Assembly: GCA_016183615.1 (NCBI GenBank)
Contig: JACPEG010000028.1
Location: 19,414 to 83,413 of the forward strand
Direction: 5' to 3'
Length of the DNA: 64,000 nucleotides
Source of the DNA: Betaproteobacteria bacterium
Lineage (GTDB): Bacteria; Pseudomonadota; Gammaproteobacteria; Burkholderiales; UBA6910
The notes beneath the pieces are model-generated. The model was not told the DNA's origin, ran no database searches, and saw only the letters and a program-made list of their open reading frames with translations. This document shows, in pieces, positions 1-8,059 of this stretch (its first letter is position 1; every line of letters begins with the position of its first letter). Made by a program: the position numbers and the translations under genes.

Positions 1-1
1 G

Positions 2-1258
2 CAGCGCGCGGTTCACGACCTGCTGGGCATCGAACCCAAGGGCGCGGAAGACCAGCGGCCCTGGCTGCGGCACGGCGCCTGGCCCGCCGATCAATATCCC
101 CTGCGCAAGGACTTCATCCTCAATCCGTCCCTTGCGCCCGAGCCCGACGAATATCGGTTCGTTGCCGTGGCCGGAGACGGGGTGCACGAGATTCCGGTCG
201 GTCCGGTCCACGCCGGCACCATCGAGCCCGGCCATTTCCGGTTCTCCATCGTGGGCGAGAAAGTGCTCAGACTGGAGGAGCGCCTGGGCTACACGCACAA
301 GGGCATCGAGAAGCGCTTCGAGGCCATGGACCTCCTGGAGGGCGCGAAACTCGCCGGGCGGGTGTCCGGGGATTCCACCGTCGCCTACGCCTGGGCCTAT
401 GCCATGGCCGCGGAGGCCATGACCGGCATCACCCCGCCGCCGCGGGCCCTGTGGCTGCGGGCCCTGTTCCTGGAGCGGGAGCGGGTGGCGAATCATCTGG
501 GCGACCTGGGCTTCCTGGGCAACGACGCGGCGCTTTCGTTCGGGCTGGCCCAGTTCTCGCGGCTCAAGGAGGACTGGCTGCGCACCCACCATGCCCTCTT
601 CGGCCATCGCTATCTCATGGACCTGATTGTCCCCGGCGGCGTCGCCCGGGACATCGATTCCGGGGGCACTGCACGCATCCGCGACGAGATCGCGTTTGTG
701 CGGCGCGAGGTGGAGATCATCAAGGAAATCTACGACGAGCACGCCGGGCTGCAGGACCGGTTCATCACCACCGGGCGGGTCACCCCGGCGCTCGCCGCAA
801 AGCTGGGACTCACGGGGCTGGCGGGCCGGGCGAGCGGGCAGGCCTGGGACCGGCGGGTGGAGTTTCCCGCCGCGCCCTACGACCAGCTGGAGGTCCAGAT
901 GGTGACCCATCGCAACGGCGACGTGGCGGCGCGGGTCACGGTGCGCTTCGAGGAAACGCTGGAGTCGCTGCGGCTCATCGGCGAGATCCTGGATCGGCTG
1001 CCCGCCGGAGGCATCGCGACCACCCTGGGGGTCGCGCCCGAAGGGGCGCTCGGCCTCGGCTGGGTCGAAGGCTGGCGCGGCGAGGTGCTGGTGGCGCTGC
1101 ACGCCGGGGCGAACAACGCCATCGGCCGCTGCCACGCCCACGATCCGTCGTGGCAGAACTGGCCGCTGCTGGAGCACGCGGTGATCGGCAACATCGTTCC
1201 CGATTTCCCGCTCATCAACAAGTCGTTCAATCTCTCCTATAGCGGCCAAGATCTGTAA
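2..1258 (+). CDS. Group 4 [NiFe]-hydrogenase-related large subunit (NuoCD/HyfG-like), Ni ligands absent, 5' partial
   Basis: The reading frame is open from base 2 to the stop at 1256, so the start lies outside the window. The first visible residues (QRAVHDLLGIEPKG) are the end of a NuoC-like domain; the rest is a NuoD/HycE-like domain with the family signature ERVANHLGDLGFLGND. In true hydrogenases four cysteines bind Ni-Fe in an RxCGxC and a DPCxxC motif. Here these positions read RVSGDS (359-376) and DPSWQN (1142-1159), so all four ligands are replaced. The protein should therefore be a proton-pumping or quinone-coupled relative of complex I (Ehr type) rather than a hydrogenase. A small subunit follows 132 bp downstream. 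Family membership is certain; the physiological reaction is unknown. Confidence 0.88.
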   Translation, partial: QRAVHDLLGIEPKGAEDQRPWLRHGAWPADQYPLRKDFILNPSLAPEPDEYRFVAVAGDGVHEIPVGPVHAGTIEPGHFRFSIVGEKVLRLEERLGYTHKGIEKRFEAMDLLEGAKLAGRVSGDSTVAYAWAYAMAAEAMTGITPPPRALWLRALFLERERVANHLGDLGFLGNDAALSFGLAQFSRLKEDWLRTHHALFGHRYLMDLIVPGGVARDIDSGGTARIRDEIAFVRREVEIIKEIYDEHAGLQDRFITTGRVTPALAAKLGLTGLAGRASGQAWDRRVEFPAAPYDQLEVQMVTHRNGDVAARVTVRFEETLESLRLIGEILDRLPAGGIATTLGVAPEGALGLGWVEGWRGEVLVALHAGANNAIGRCHAHDPSWQNWPLLEHAVIGNIVPDFPLINKSFNLSYSGQDL

Positions 1259-1271
1259 CTGCAAAAACCCT

Positions 1272-1373
1272 GAGCCACAGAGCGCACAGAGAACACAGAG
1301 AAATTCGAATGAAATGCTTCAGGACTGGAAAAGGATATCGGTTTTCTCTGTGAACTCTGTGTTCTCTGTGGCT
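1272..1373. repeat. Inverted repeat of CTCTGTG-type units
   Basis: Two arms (1272-1303 and 1343-1373) are reverse complements at 27 of 32 positions around a 39-bp spacer. Each arm is built from three copies of CTCTGTG spaced every 9 bp. The element fills most of the gap between the large- and small-subunit genes. It has no T-tract that would make it an obvious terminator. Confidence 0.8.
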
Positions 1374-1390
1374 AGAGATTTGGAACTTGC

Positions 1391-1909
1391 ATGTACCAGA
1401 TACTGAAACAGATCGTCAAAACCGGCATCAGGACCGAGCGGCCGCCGCAGCCCGACGAGGCGCTGCGCGCGGCCGAGCAGCGGCTGAAGGCGGCCGTGCT
1501 CAGGCATTTCGCCGGCTGTCTCACCATCCGCCACGTGGACGCGGGGTCCTGCAACGGCTGCGAGCTGGAGATTCACGCCTGCAACAATCCCTACTACAAC
1601 CTGGAGGGGCTGGGCATCAGGTTCGTGGCGAGCCCGCGCCATGCGGACATGCTGCTGGTGACCGGCCCGGTGTCGAAGCACATGGAAGTGGCGCTGAAGC
1701 GCACCTACGACAGCACCCCGGAGCCGAAGCTGGTGGTGGCGATCGGCGACTGCGGCTGCACCGGAGGAATCTTCGGGGAGAGCTACGCGAGCTGCGGGCG
1801 GGTGGCCAACGTAATTCCGGTGGATGTGGCAGTGCCGGGTTGCCCGCCCACGCCCACCGCCATCATGCAGGGGATTCTCACCGCCATTACCGCCAGGGCG
1901 GGCAAGTAG
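1391..1909 (+). CDS. NuoB/HyfI-like small subunit of hydrogenase-related complex
   Basis: This 172-residue protein belongs to the NuoB / group 4 hydrogenase small-subunit family, which carries the [4Fe-4S] cluster next to the large subunit. Cluster cysteines are present: SCNGCE near residue 55, GDCGCTGG near 120 and PGCPP near 152. It therefore looks able to pass electrons, unlike its large-subunit partner, which has lost the metal site. The start is ATG at 1391 with only a weak ribosome site, 17 bp after an inverted repeat. It could be called hydrogenase-4 component I by homology, but that name would mislead on function. Confidence 0.9.
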   Translation: MYQILKQIVKTGIRTERPPQPDEALRAAEQRLKAAVLRHFAGCLTIRHVDAGSCNGCELEIHACNNPYYNLEGLGIRFVASPRHADMLLVTGPVSKHMEVALKRTYDSTPEPKLVVAIGDCGCTGGIFGESYASCGRVANVIPVDVAVPGCPPTPTAIMQGILTAITARAGK

Positions 1910-1976
1910 CGCCGTCAGTGGCGACGCCGGTTGCGCCGGTCGGGTTGTTCGGGGGAAATGTCGTCGCCGCGGATGT

Positions 1977-2002
1977 GGCGGAACCCGCTCTGCGGTTCCG
2001 CC
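1977..2002. repeat. GGCGGAACC palindrome, copy 1
   Basis: GGCGGAACC and GGTTCCGCC flank a short GC-rich loop, followed by CTACG. Similar copies lie at 6060-6085, 6177-6208 and 27307-27332. This one sits between the convergent small-subunit gene and metG, where a REP-like element could act as a bidirectional RNA end. Confidence 0.75.
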
Positions 2003-2052
2003 CTACGTTCTGCCGCTGCCGGGGTACGACCGGCGGGCAAAGCTCGCTCGGC

Positions 2053-4191
2053 CTATTTGACGCGCATTCCTGGCTGGGCGCCGCTGTCCACCGCCAGCAG
2101 GTAGATTCCGCCGCCGTTGCCTGCGGCGAGCACCATCCCTTCCGACACGCCGAACTTCATCTTGCGGGGTGCCAGGTTCGCCACCATGACCGTGAGCCGG
2201 CCCGTGAGGCTCTCCGGGTCGTAGGAAGACTTGATCCCGGCGAACACGGTGCGGGTCTCGGTGCCGATGTCGAGGGTGAGCTTCAGCAGCTTCTCGGCCC
2301 CTTCCACCTGCTCGGCGTTGACGATCTTCGCCACCCGCAGGTCCACCTTGCCGAAGTCGTCCATGGTGACGGGCGCCGCCAATGGCTGGTGGGCGTGGAC
2401 CTGGGCCTCCGGGTGCCGCACCTGGGAGTGGGGCGCCGGCTGCTGCGCCGCCTGCAGGGTCTGCCGGTTGGCTTCCACCAGGGCCTGGACCTGCTTGGGG
2501 TCGATGCGGGTCATCAGATGCTGGTATGGATTGATGCGGTGGCCGGCGGGGAGCGCATTCCCGAGATCGGCCCAGCAGAGCTTCGGTATTCCCAGGAAGG
2601 CTTCGACGTCCTCAGCAAGCTTGGGAAGCACTGGCTTGAGCATCACCGTCAGCCACCGAAAGAGGTTCAGTGCAAGCGTGCATGTTTGATGCAGTTCACT
2701 GTCACGGCCAGACTGCTTGGCGATTTCCCAAGGTTTTTTCTCGTCCACAAAGCGATTCGCGAGGTCGGCAAAAGCCATGATCTCACGAATTGCCTTCGAA
2801 AAATCGCGGGCTTCATAGGCATTCGCCAGATTTTCCGCGCTGCGTGCCGCGGTCGCTTTATAGAATCCGTATGCGAAAGCAATGTCCTCGGAATCGAGAT
2901 TGGCGAGCTCTCCGTTGAACCGCTTCGTGACAAACCCCGCCGCCCGGCTGGCGATATTCACGTACTTGCCCACCAAATCCGAGTTCACTCGCGCCACGAA
3001 GTCTTCCAGGTTGAGGTCAATGTCCTCCATGGTGGCGTTGAGCTTGGCGGCGTAGTAGTAGCGCAGCCACTCGGGATTGAGGCCCTGCTTGAGGTAGCTC
3101 TCGGCGGTGATGAAGGTGCCCCGCGACTTGGACATCTTTTCGCCGTTCACCGTGAGGAAGCCGTGGGCGAAGATCTTCGACGGCGTGCGGTAGCCCGAGA
3201 AGTTGAGCATCGCCGGCCAGAACAGGGCGTGGAAGTACAGGATGTCCTTGCCGATGAAGTGGTAAAGCTCCGTGTTCGCCTTCCCGGCTTCACCGGCGTT
3301 CCAGAAATCCCCAAATTGTGGCGCCGGGGCTCCCGCTGACGGCTGACCGCTGACCGCTGACCGCTTGTCGCACAGGTTCCTGAAGCTCGCCATGTAGCCG
3401 ATGGGGGCATCGAGCCACACGTAGAAGTATTTGCCCGGCGCGCCGGGAATTTCGAACCCGAAGTAGGGGGCATCGCGGGAGATGTCCCAGTCCGAGAGTC
3501 CCGCCTTGAACCATTCATCCAGCTTGTTGGCGGCTTCCGGCTGCAGCGCGCCGGAGCGGGTCCAGCCTTTCAGGAATTCCGCGCAGTCGCCGAGCTTGAA
3601 GAAATAGTGGTCGGATTGCCTGCGCACCGGCGCCGCCCCCGACACCGCCGAGTAGGGATTGATGAGGTCGGTGGGGGCATAGGCCGAGCCGCACACCTCG
3701 CAGGCATCCCCGTACTGGTCCCTGGCGTGGCACTTGGGGCACTCGCCCTTGATGAAGCGGTCCGGCAGGAACATGTTCTTGACCGGGTCGAAGAACTGCT
3801 CGATGGGCCGCTTCTCGATGAGGGAGGGCTTGCGGTCCCTGAGGCGGGTGTAGATCTCCTCGCAGAAGCCGCGGTTTTCCGGCGAGTTGGTGGAGTAGTA
3901 GTTGTCGAAGGCGACGTGGAATCTCTTGAAATCCAGGGTGTGCTCGCCATGCATGCGGGCGATCAACTGCTCCGGGGTGACGCCTTCCGCCTCGGCCCGG
4001 AGCATGATGGGCGTGCCGTGGGTGTCGTCGGCGCACACGTAGTGGCACTCGCGGGGTGAGCCTTCCTCGTCCACTTGCATCTTCTGGAACCGCACCCAGA
4101 TGTCGGTCTGGATGTACTCCACCAGGTGCCCCAGATGGATCGCGCCGTTGGCGTAGGGCAGGGCGGAGGTGACGAGAATCCTGCGTTTCAT
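2053..4191 (-). CDS. metG: Methionyl-tRNA synthetase
   Basis: This 712-residue class I aminoacyl-tRNA synthetase charges tRNA-Met. The HIGH-type motif is HLGH near residue 20 (AIHLGHL) and the KMSKS loop is [10 protein letters not shown] near residue 350. A zinc knuckle with CPKC and CEVC lies near residues 145-165. The C-terminal 110 residues form the EMAP/Trbp-like tRNA-binding domain ([13 protein letters not shown]), as in long bacterial MetG. Between FRNLCDKR and the [15 protein letters not shown] segment there are extra residues ([10 protein letters not shown]) encoded partly by a 7-bp tandem repeat at 3335-3366. It is divergent from apbC. Confidence 0.97.
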   Translation of the reverse strand: MKRRILVTSALPYANGAIHLGHLVEYIQTDIWVRFQKMQVDEEGSPRECHYVCADDTHGTPIMLRAEAEGVTPEQLIARMHGEHTLDFKRFHVAFDNYYSTNSPENRGFCEEIYTRLRDRKPSLIEKRPIEQFFDPVKNMFLPDRFIKGECPKCHARDQYGDACEVCGSAYAPTDLINPYSAVSGAAPVRRQSDHYFFKLGDCAEFLKGWTRSGALQPEAANKLDEWFKAGLSDWDISRDAPYFGFEIPGAPGKYFYVWLDAPIGYMASFRNLCDKRSAVSGQPSAGAPAPQFGDFWNAGEAGKANTELYHFIGKDILYFHALFWPAMLNFSGYRTPSKIFAHGFLTVNGEKMSKSRGTFITAESYLKQGLNPEWLRYYYAAKLNATMEDIDLNLEDFVARVNSDLVGKYVNIASRAAGFVTKRFNGELANLDSEDIAFAYGFYKATAARSAENLANAYEARDFSKAIREIMAFADLANRFVDEKKPWEIAKQSGRDSELHQTCTLALNLFRWLTVMLKPVLPKLAEDVEAFLGIPKLCWADLGNALPAGHRINPYQHLMTRIDPKQVQALVEANRQTLQAAQQPAPHSQVRHPEAQVHAHQPLAAPVTMDDFGKVDLRVAKIVNAEQVEGAEKLLKLTLDIGTETRTVFAGIKSSYDPESLTGRLTVMVANLAPRKMKFGVSEGMVLAAGNGGGIYLLAVDSGAQPGMRVK
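3335..3366. repeat. 7-bp tandem repeat (GGTCAGC units) inside metG
   Basis: Read on the minus strand the tract is three GGTCAGC units and one CGTCAGC. It encodes part of a stretch around residues 276-286 of MetG that I do not find in the E. coli protein as I remember it. Nearly the same units occur in the non-coding spacer at 48219-48248 before metZ, so a dispersed intergenic repeat has apparently entered the gene in frame. Confidence 0.75.
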
Positions 4192-4293
4192 GTTGCCCGG
4201 GAACTTAAAAACCCGGATTGTAACAAAGTAACTGCGGATACCCGAGATTTGCTAGAATTTTCAATTTGGTTTCACCGGCTGGAGGAGCGCAGC

Positions 4294-5382
4294 GTGGCAT
4301 TAACGGAACTACAGGTACAGGCGGCCCTGAAAGAGGTCATCGACCCGAATACCCACAAGGATTTTGTGGCGGGAAAGTCGGCCAAGAATATCAAGATCGA
4401 CGGCACCGACATCTCCCTCGACATCGTTCTGGGCTACCCTTCCGCGAGCGTGCGGGACGAAGTCCGGAAGCTGGTCCAGGGCAAGCTCAAGGCGATCCCG
4501 GGGGCCAGCAACGTCAGCGTCAACGTGTTCAGCAAGATCGTCTCCCACGGCGTGCAGCGGGGGGTGAAGCTCATCCCCAACGTGAAGAACATCATCGCCG
4601 TGGCCTCCGGCAAGGGCGGCGTGGGCAAGTCCACCACCGCCGTGAACCTGGCTCTCGCCCTGGCGGCGGAAGGCGCCAACGTGGCGGTGCTGGATGCCGA
4701 CATTTACGGGCCGTCCCAGCCCACGATGCTGGGGATCACCGGGCGCCCGGAGTCGGTGGACGGCAAGAGCCTGGAGCCCATGGAAGGCTACGGCCTCCAG
4801 GCCATGTCCATCGGCTTCCTGATCGACGTGGACACCCCCATGGTCTGGCGCGGCCCCATGGTCACCCAGGCCCTGGAGCAGCTCCTGAACGATACCCGCT
4901 GGCGGGACGTGGATTACCTGGTGGTGGACCTGCCGCCGGGCACCGGCGACATCCAGCTGACGCTGGCCCAGCGGGTCCCTGTGACCGGGGCCATCATCGT
5001 CACCACGCCCCAGGACATCGCGCTGATCGACGCCCGCAAGGGCTACAAGATGTTCCAGAAGGTGGGCATTCCCATTGTCGGTGTCGTCGAGAACATGTCC
5101 ACCCACCTCTGCTCCAAGTGCGGCCACGAGGAGCACATCTTCGGCGAGGGCGGTGGGGAGAAGATGTGCAAGGACTACGGGATCGAGTTCCTGGGGGCGC
5201 TGCCGCTGGACAAGAACATCCGCGAGCAGGCGGACTCCGGCAAGCCCACGGTGGTCTCCGACCCGGACGGCCGGGTGGCCCAGATCTACCGGGCCATCGC
5301 CCGGCGCACCGCGGTGCGCGTCGCCGAGATGGCCCAGGACCACACGGCGGCGTTCCCCAAGATCGTCATCCAGAACACCTGA
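4294..5382 (+). CDS. apbC: Fe-S cluster carrier ATPase ApbC/Mrp (NBP35 family)
   Basis: This P-loop ATPase binds and transfers Fe-S clusters. Residues 1-90 form a MIP18/DUF59 domain; the deviant Walker A motif GKGGVGKST follows near residue 107, then DADIYGPSQP. The cluster-binding CSKC motif is near residue 270. I chose the GTG start at 4294 because GGAGG lies at 4281-4285, 8 bp upstream; this gives 362 residues, the usual family length. The same frame is open further upstream but encodes nothing family-like there. The gene diverges from metG. Confidence 0.96.
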   Translation: MALTELQVQAALKEVIDPNTHKDFVAGKSAKNIKIDGTDISLDIVLGYPSASVRDEVRKLVQGKLKAIPGASNVSVNVFSKIVSHGVQRGVKLIPNVKNIIAVASGKGGVGKSTTAVNLALALAAEGANVAVLDADIYGPSQPTMLGITGRPESVDGKSLEPMEGYGLQAMSIGFLIDVDTPMVWRGPMVTQALEQLLNDTRWRDVDYLVVDLPPGTGDIQLTLAQRVPVTGAIIVTTPQDIALIDARKGYKMFQKVGIPIVGVVENMSTHLCSKCGHEEHIFGEGGGEKMCKDYGIEFLGALPLDKNIREQADSGKPTVVSDPDGRVAQIYRAIARRTAVRVAEMAQDHTAAFPKIVIQNT

Positions 5383-5396
5383 GCGGTTTACTGTAG

Positions 5397-5469
5397 GTTG
5401 GGCATTCATGCCCAACATGACGGCGGCGAATCGGAAATGATCGTTGGGCTCCGCAGGACGGAGCCCAAC
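5397..5469. repeat. Pair of GTTGGGC palindromes
   Basis: Two perfect palindromes share the outer sequence GTTGGGC/GCCCAAC. The first (5397-5416) has 9-bp arms and a 2-base loop; the second (5443-5469) has 11-bp arms and a 5-base loop. They fill the apbC-dcd gap and end 23 bp before the dcd start. Confidence 0.8.
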
Positions 5470-5492
5470 TACGACTACGACAGGGAGAAAGC

Positions 5493-6059
5493 GTGAGCAT
5501 CAAATCCGACAAGTGGATCCGCAGGATGGCCGCTGAGCAGCGCATGATCGAGCCCTTTGAGCCGAACCAGATCAAGAGCGTGAACGGCCAGCGGATCGTC
5601 TCCTACGGCACCTCCAGCTACGGCTACGACATCCGCTGCTCCAACGAATTCAAGCTGTTCACCGACATCAACTGCACCATCGTCGACCCCAAGGCCTTCG
5701 ACCCCAAGTCCTTCGTCGACATCAAGGGTGACCACTGCATCATCCCTCCCAACTCCTTCGCCCTGGCCCGCACGGTGGAGTATTTCCGGATTCCGCGCAA
5801 CGTGCTCACCATCTGCCTCGGCAAGTCCACCTACGCCCGCTGCGGCATCATCGTAAACGTCACCCCCTTCGAGCCCGAGTGGGAGGGCTACGTCACCCTG
5901 GAGTTCTCCAACACCACGCCGCTGCCCGCCAAGATCTACGCCAACGAGGGCGTGGCCCAGGTCATCTTCTTCGAGTCCGACGAGGTCTGCGAGACCTCCT
6001 ACAAGGACCGGGGCGGCAAGTACCAGGGCCAGCAGGGCGTGACCCTGCCCCGCATGTAG
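5493..6059 (+). CDS. dcd: dCTP deaminase
   Basis: This 188-residue enzyme deaminates dCTP to dUTP for dTMP synthesis. The trimeric dUTPase-like fold is recognisable from [11 protein letters not shown] near residue 30 and [10 protein letters not shown] near residue 130, which contains the catalytic glutamate. Length matches the E. coli-type enzyme. The start is GTG at 5493 with AGGGAGA just upstream. The stop codon overlaps the beginning of a palindromic repeat (TAGGGCGGAACC). Confidence 0.96.
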   Translation: MSIKSDKWIRRMAAEQRMIEPFEPNQIKSVNGQRIVSYGTSSYGYDIRCSNEFKLFTDINCTIVDPKAFDPKSFVDIKGDHCIIPPNSFALARTVEYFRIPRNVLTICLGKSTYARCGIIVNVTPFEPEWEGYVTLEFSNTTPLPAKIYANEGVAQVIFFESDEVCETSYKDRGGKYQGQQGVTLPRM

Positions 6060-6085
6060 GGCGGAACCGCGGAGCGGGTTCCGCC
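6060..6085. repeat. GGCGGAACC palindrome, copy 2
   Basis: GGCGGAACC and GGTTCCGCC arms enclose an 8-base GC-rich loop directly after the dcd stop. It is the same family as 1977-2002 and 27307-27332, and the preceding TAG is part of the shared flank. Confidence 0.75.
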
Positions 6086-6097
6086 GGTCGCCCGAGC

Positions 6098-6123
6098 GCG
6101 GAGCACGTTCCGCCGGTTTTTTT
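6098..6123 (+). terminator. Probable intrinsic terminator of dcd
   Basis: A GCGGA/TCCGC stem with a 6-base loop is followed after CGG by seven T residues (6117-6123). It lies about 40 bp after the dcd stop and just past the repeat copy at 6060. The stem is short, so strength is uncertain. Confidence 0.5.
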
Positions 6124-6176
6124 GGTGCAACCCGCTTCGCGGTTGCCCCCTGCTTGTCCGCCCGAACGGCCGTAGT

Positions 6177-6208
6177 CTTGGCGGAACCCCGCAGGGGGTT
6201 CCGCCAAG
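6177..6208. repeat. GGCGGAACC palindrome, copy 3 (perfect 14-bp arms)
   Basis: CTTGGCGGAACCCC and its exact complement surround a GCAG loop. This is the longest perfect copy of the family. Related GGCGCAAC/GTTGCGCC arms follow at about 6242-6267. The remaining DNA up to the promoter at 6401 shows no gene. Confidence 0.78.
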
Positions 6209-6400
6209 ACCCGGTCCGGCACGCGAATTCGGGAAAGACCCGACCGGCGCAACCGGCGTTGCCGTTGCGCCCTACGGTGGCTTCGTTTTGCCTGTCGCAA
6301 ATTCCCCATCCCGCCCGCTCCGGAACCCTTGCCCGGCGCCCCCTTATCCGCCTGCGCCGCCTCGGCTTTTGCGGAAATGTCACATCCCTGAAAAAAACGC

Positions 6401-6428
6401 TTGATTTCAGGACCGTCGGCCCTATAAT
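6401..6428 (+). promoter_or_regulatory. Sigma-70 promoter for the decarboxylase leader
   Basis: TTGATT (6401-6406) and a perfect TATAAT (6423-6428) are separated by 16 bp. Transcription would start near 6435, leaving about 110 bases before the small leader ORF at 6547 and about 195 before the decarboxylase. Confidence 0.7.
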
Positions 6429-6451
6429 TCGGGGAAATTTTAGTTGCGGCG

Positions 6452-6474
6452 TAACGTTCGGTGCCCGAACGTTA
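6452..6474 (+). other. Leader RNA hairpin
   Basis: TAACGTTCGG and its exact complement CCGAACGTTA surround a 3-base loop. The hairpin lies about 20 bases into the predicted transcript and about 70 bases before the leader ORF. No T-tract follows, so it is not an obvious terminator; it could stabilise the RNA or bind a regulator. Confidence 0.6.
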
Positions 6475-6546
6475 GCCTTCACGGAAACAGGCTTCGCATA
6501 TTTTGGTCAACCCTGTGCAGCACCAAGCCGGCTAAAGGAGGTCATC

Positions 6547-6612
6547 ATGACAAGCAAAAGGAACTACTGCGGCGCTTGCGACCTGGTCAACGTCCATATT
6601 CCGGTAACGTAG
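6547..6612 (+). CDS. Putative 21-residue leader peptide upstream of ornithine decarboxylase
   Basis: The ORF runs ATG to TAG and encodes 21 residues, including the pair CGAC and the C-terminal HIPVT. A near-perfect Shine-Dalgarno sequence, AAAGGAGGT, lies 3-11 bases upstream, among the strongest in the window. The stop is 19 bases before the decarboxylase ATG, so ribosome progress through it could control the downstream ribosome site. E. coli speF has a ribosome-arresting leader (speFL) in the same position, but the peptide here is not similar to it as far as I can tell. It may be a regulatory peptide or a chance ORF; the ribosome site and position argue for the former. Confidence 0.55.
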   Translation: MTSKRNYCGACDLVNVHIPVT

Positions 6613-6631
6613 GTTCCGTAGGAGAACTTCA

Positions 6632-7804
6632 ATGCAGATGCGCGCTTCGCTGCGTAAAAAAGTCCAACCCGAAGCCATCTTCGACACTCACCCCGAGGTC
6701 AGCCTGGACTTCGACAAAGTCCGGCAGATCCTCGCCAGCGGCTACCACAAGCCGTTCCTGCTGGTCGACTCCCAGCTCGTCCGCGAAAAGACCCGGCGCT
6801 TCAAGGCCGCCATGCCCCGCGTTTGCCCCCATTACGCGGTGAAGGCGAACCCTGATCCGCGGGTGCTCAAGGTCCTGATCGAGGAAGGCGCCGGCTTCGA
6901 AATCGCCTCCATTCCCGAGCTCGACCTCCTGCTCGGCCTGGGGGTGCCGGCCGCCGAAATCTACTATAGCAACCCGGTGAAGTCCCGGGCCTACCTGGAG
7001 TATGCCGCGGCCAAGGGCGTCGAGTGGTACGTGCTGGACAGCGTGGAAGAGCTGCGCAAGATCGTCTCCGTCAAGCCTGACGCCAGGCTGTATCTGCGCA
7101 TCGAGACCCCCAACATCGGCAGCGACTGGCCGCTTTCGGGCAAGTTCGGCGCCCAGCTCGCCGACGCCAGGCAGATCATTGCCGCGGCGGTGGAGCTCAA
7201 GGCGGATCTGGCGGGGGTGACCTTCCACGTGGGCTCCCAGTGCCGCAATCCGGAGAACTGGCGGGTGGGCACCGAGCGCGCCCAGAAGGTGTTCGCCGAC
7301 ATGAAGAAGGCTGGCCTCAGGCCCCGGCTGCTCAACATCGGCGGCGGCTTCCCGGTGCGCCACGTCAAGCCGATTCCCTCCATCGAGGTGATCGGCGAGG
7401 TGGTAAACCGCGCCATCGCCGACATTCCCGAGGACGTGCGCATCATGGCCGAGCCCGGGCGCTACCTGGTGTCCGATGCCGGCTATTTCGTGTGCCGGGT
7501 GATCGGCACCTCCACCCGCGGCGGCAAGCGCTGGATGTACTGGGACGCCGGGGTGTTCGGCGGGGTGATCGAGACCATGGAGGGCCTGAAATACAAGGTC
7601 AAGACCGACCGCACCGGGCCCGACGTGCCATGGAACGTGGCCGGGCCCACCTGCGACTCGGTGGACGTGATGATGAAGGACGAGCTGCTGCCTTCCGACA
7701 TGCAGGAGGGCGATTTCGTCTATGTCAAGAACGCCGGCGCCTACACTACGGCCTACGCCAGCAACTTCAACGGCTTCCCGCTGCCGGACGTGATCGTTCT
7801 GTAG
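6632..7804 (+). CDS. speC: Ornithine (lysine/ornithine) decarboxylase, fold type III
   Basis: This 390-residue PLP enzyme of the alanine-racemase-like fold probably decarboxylates ornithine to putrescine, the first polyamine step. The PLP lysine lies in HYAVKANPD near residue 71, the glycine-rich phosphate site in NIGGGFPVRH near 235, and the catalytic cysteine motif is GPTCDSVD near 335. Length matches Pseudomonas-type SpeC rather than the much larger fold-I enzyme of E. coli. GGAGA lies 6 bp upstream of the ATG. A promoter, hairpin and 21-residue ORF precede it. Lysine decarboxylase activity cannot be excluded. Confidence 0.92.
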   Translation: MQMRASLRKKVQPEAIFDTHPEVSLDFDKVRQILASGYHKPFLLVDSQLVREKTRRFKAAMPRVCPHYAVKANPDPRVLKVLIEEGAGFEIASIPELDLLLGLGVPAAEIYYSNPVKSRAYLEYAAAKGVEWYVLDSVEELRKIVSVKPDARLYLRIETPNIGSDWPLSGKFGAQLADARQIIAAAVELKADLAGVTFHVGSQCRNPENWRVGTERAQKVFADMKKAGLRPRLLNIGGGFPVRHVKPIPSIEVIGEVVNRAIADIPEDVRIMAEPGRYLVSDAGYFVCRVIGTSTRGGKRWMYWDAGVFGGVIETMEGLKYKVKTDRTGPDVPWNVAGPTCDSVDVMMKDELLPSDMQEGDFVYVKNAGAYTTAYASNFNGFPLPDVIVL

Positions 7805-8059
7805 CCGCGTCATCCGGTCCCCGGTTCCTGGGCAGGGACCGGGGCGGGCGGTGCCCGCGTCCCCGATGCGAGCGGCTGCCTTCCCCTCCAGCCTGGGTTT
7901 CCCGGGGCCGGGCGCAATTTCGGCGGCCGCGGGGATACCGGCCGGTCCGCGTGCCTCGCGGTTCTCGCCGCCAAGCGGGAACCTGCTTGAAATCCTTCCA
8001 TTTTTCCAGGTTTTTGTGCTAAGTTAGCCCGAAATATTCAGAAGCAGGGTTAACAGACG

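Noticed and set aside
2..1909. Calling the first two genes a functional hydrogenase 4
   Set aside because: All Ni-Fe ligand cysteines of the large subunit are replaced, so H2 chemistry is not supported.
3335..3366. CRISPR-like or frameshift explanation for the GGTCAGC repeats
   Set aside because: The units are 7 bp with no spacers, and the metG reading frame stays open with conserved sequence on both sides.
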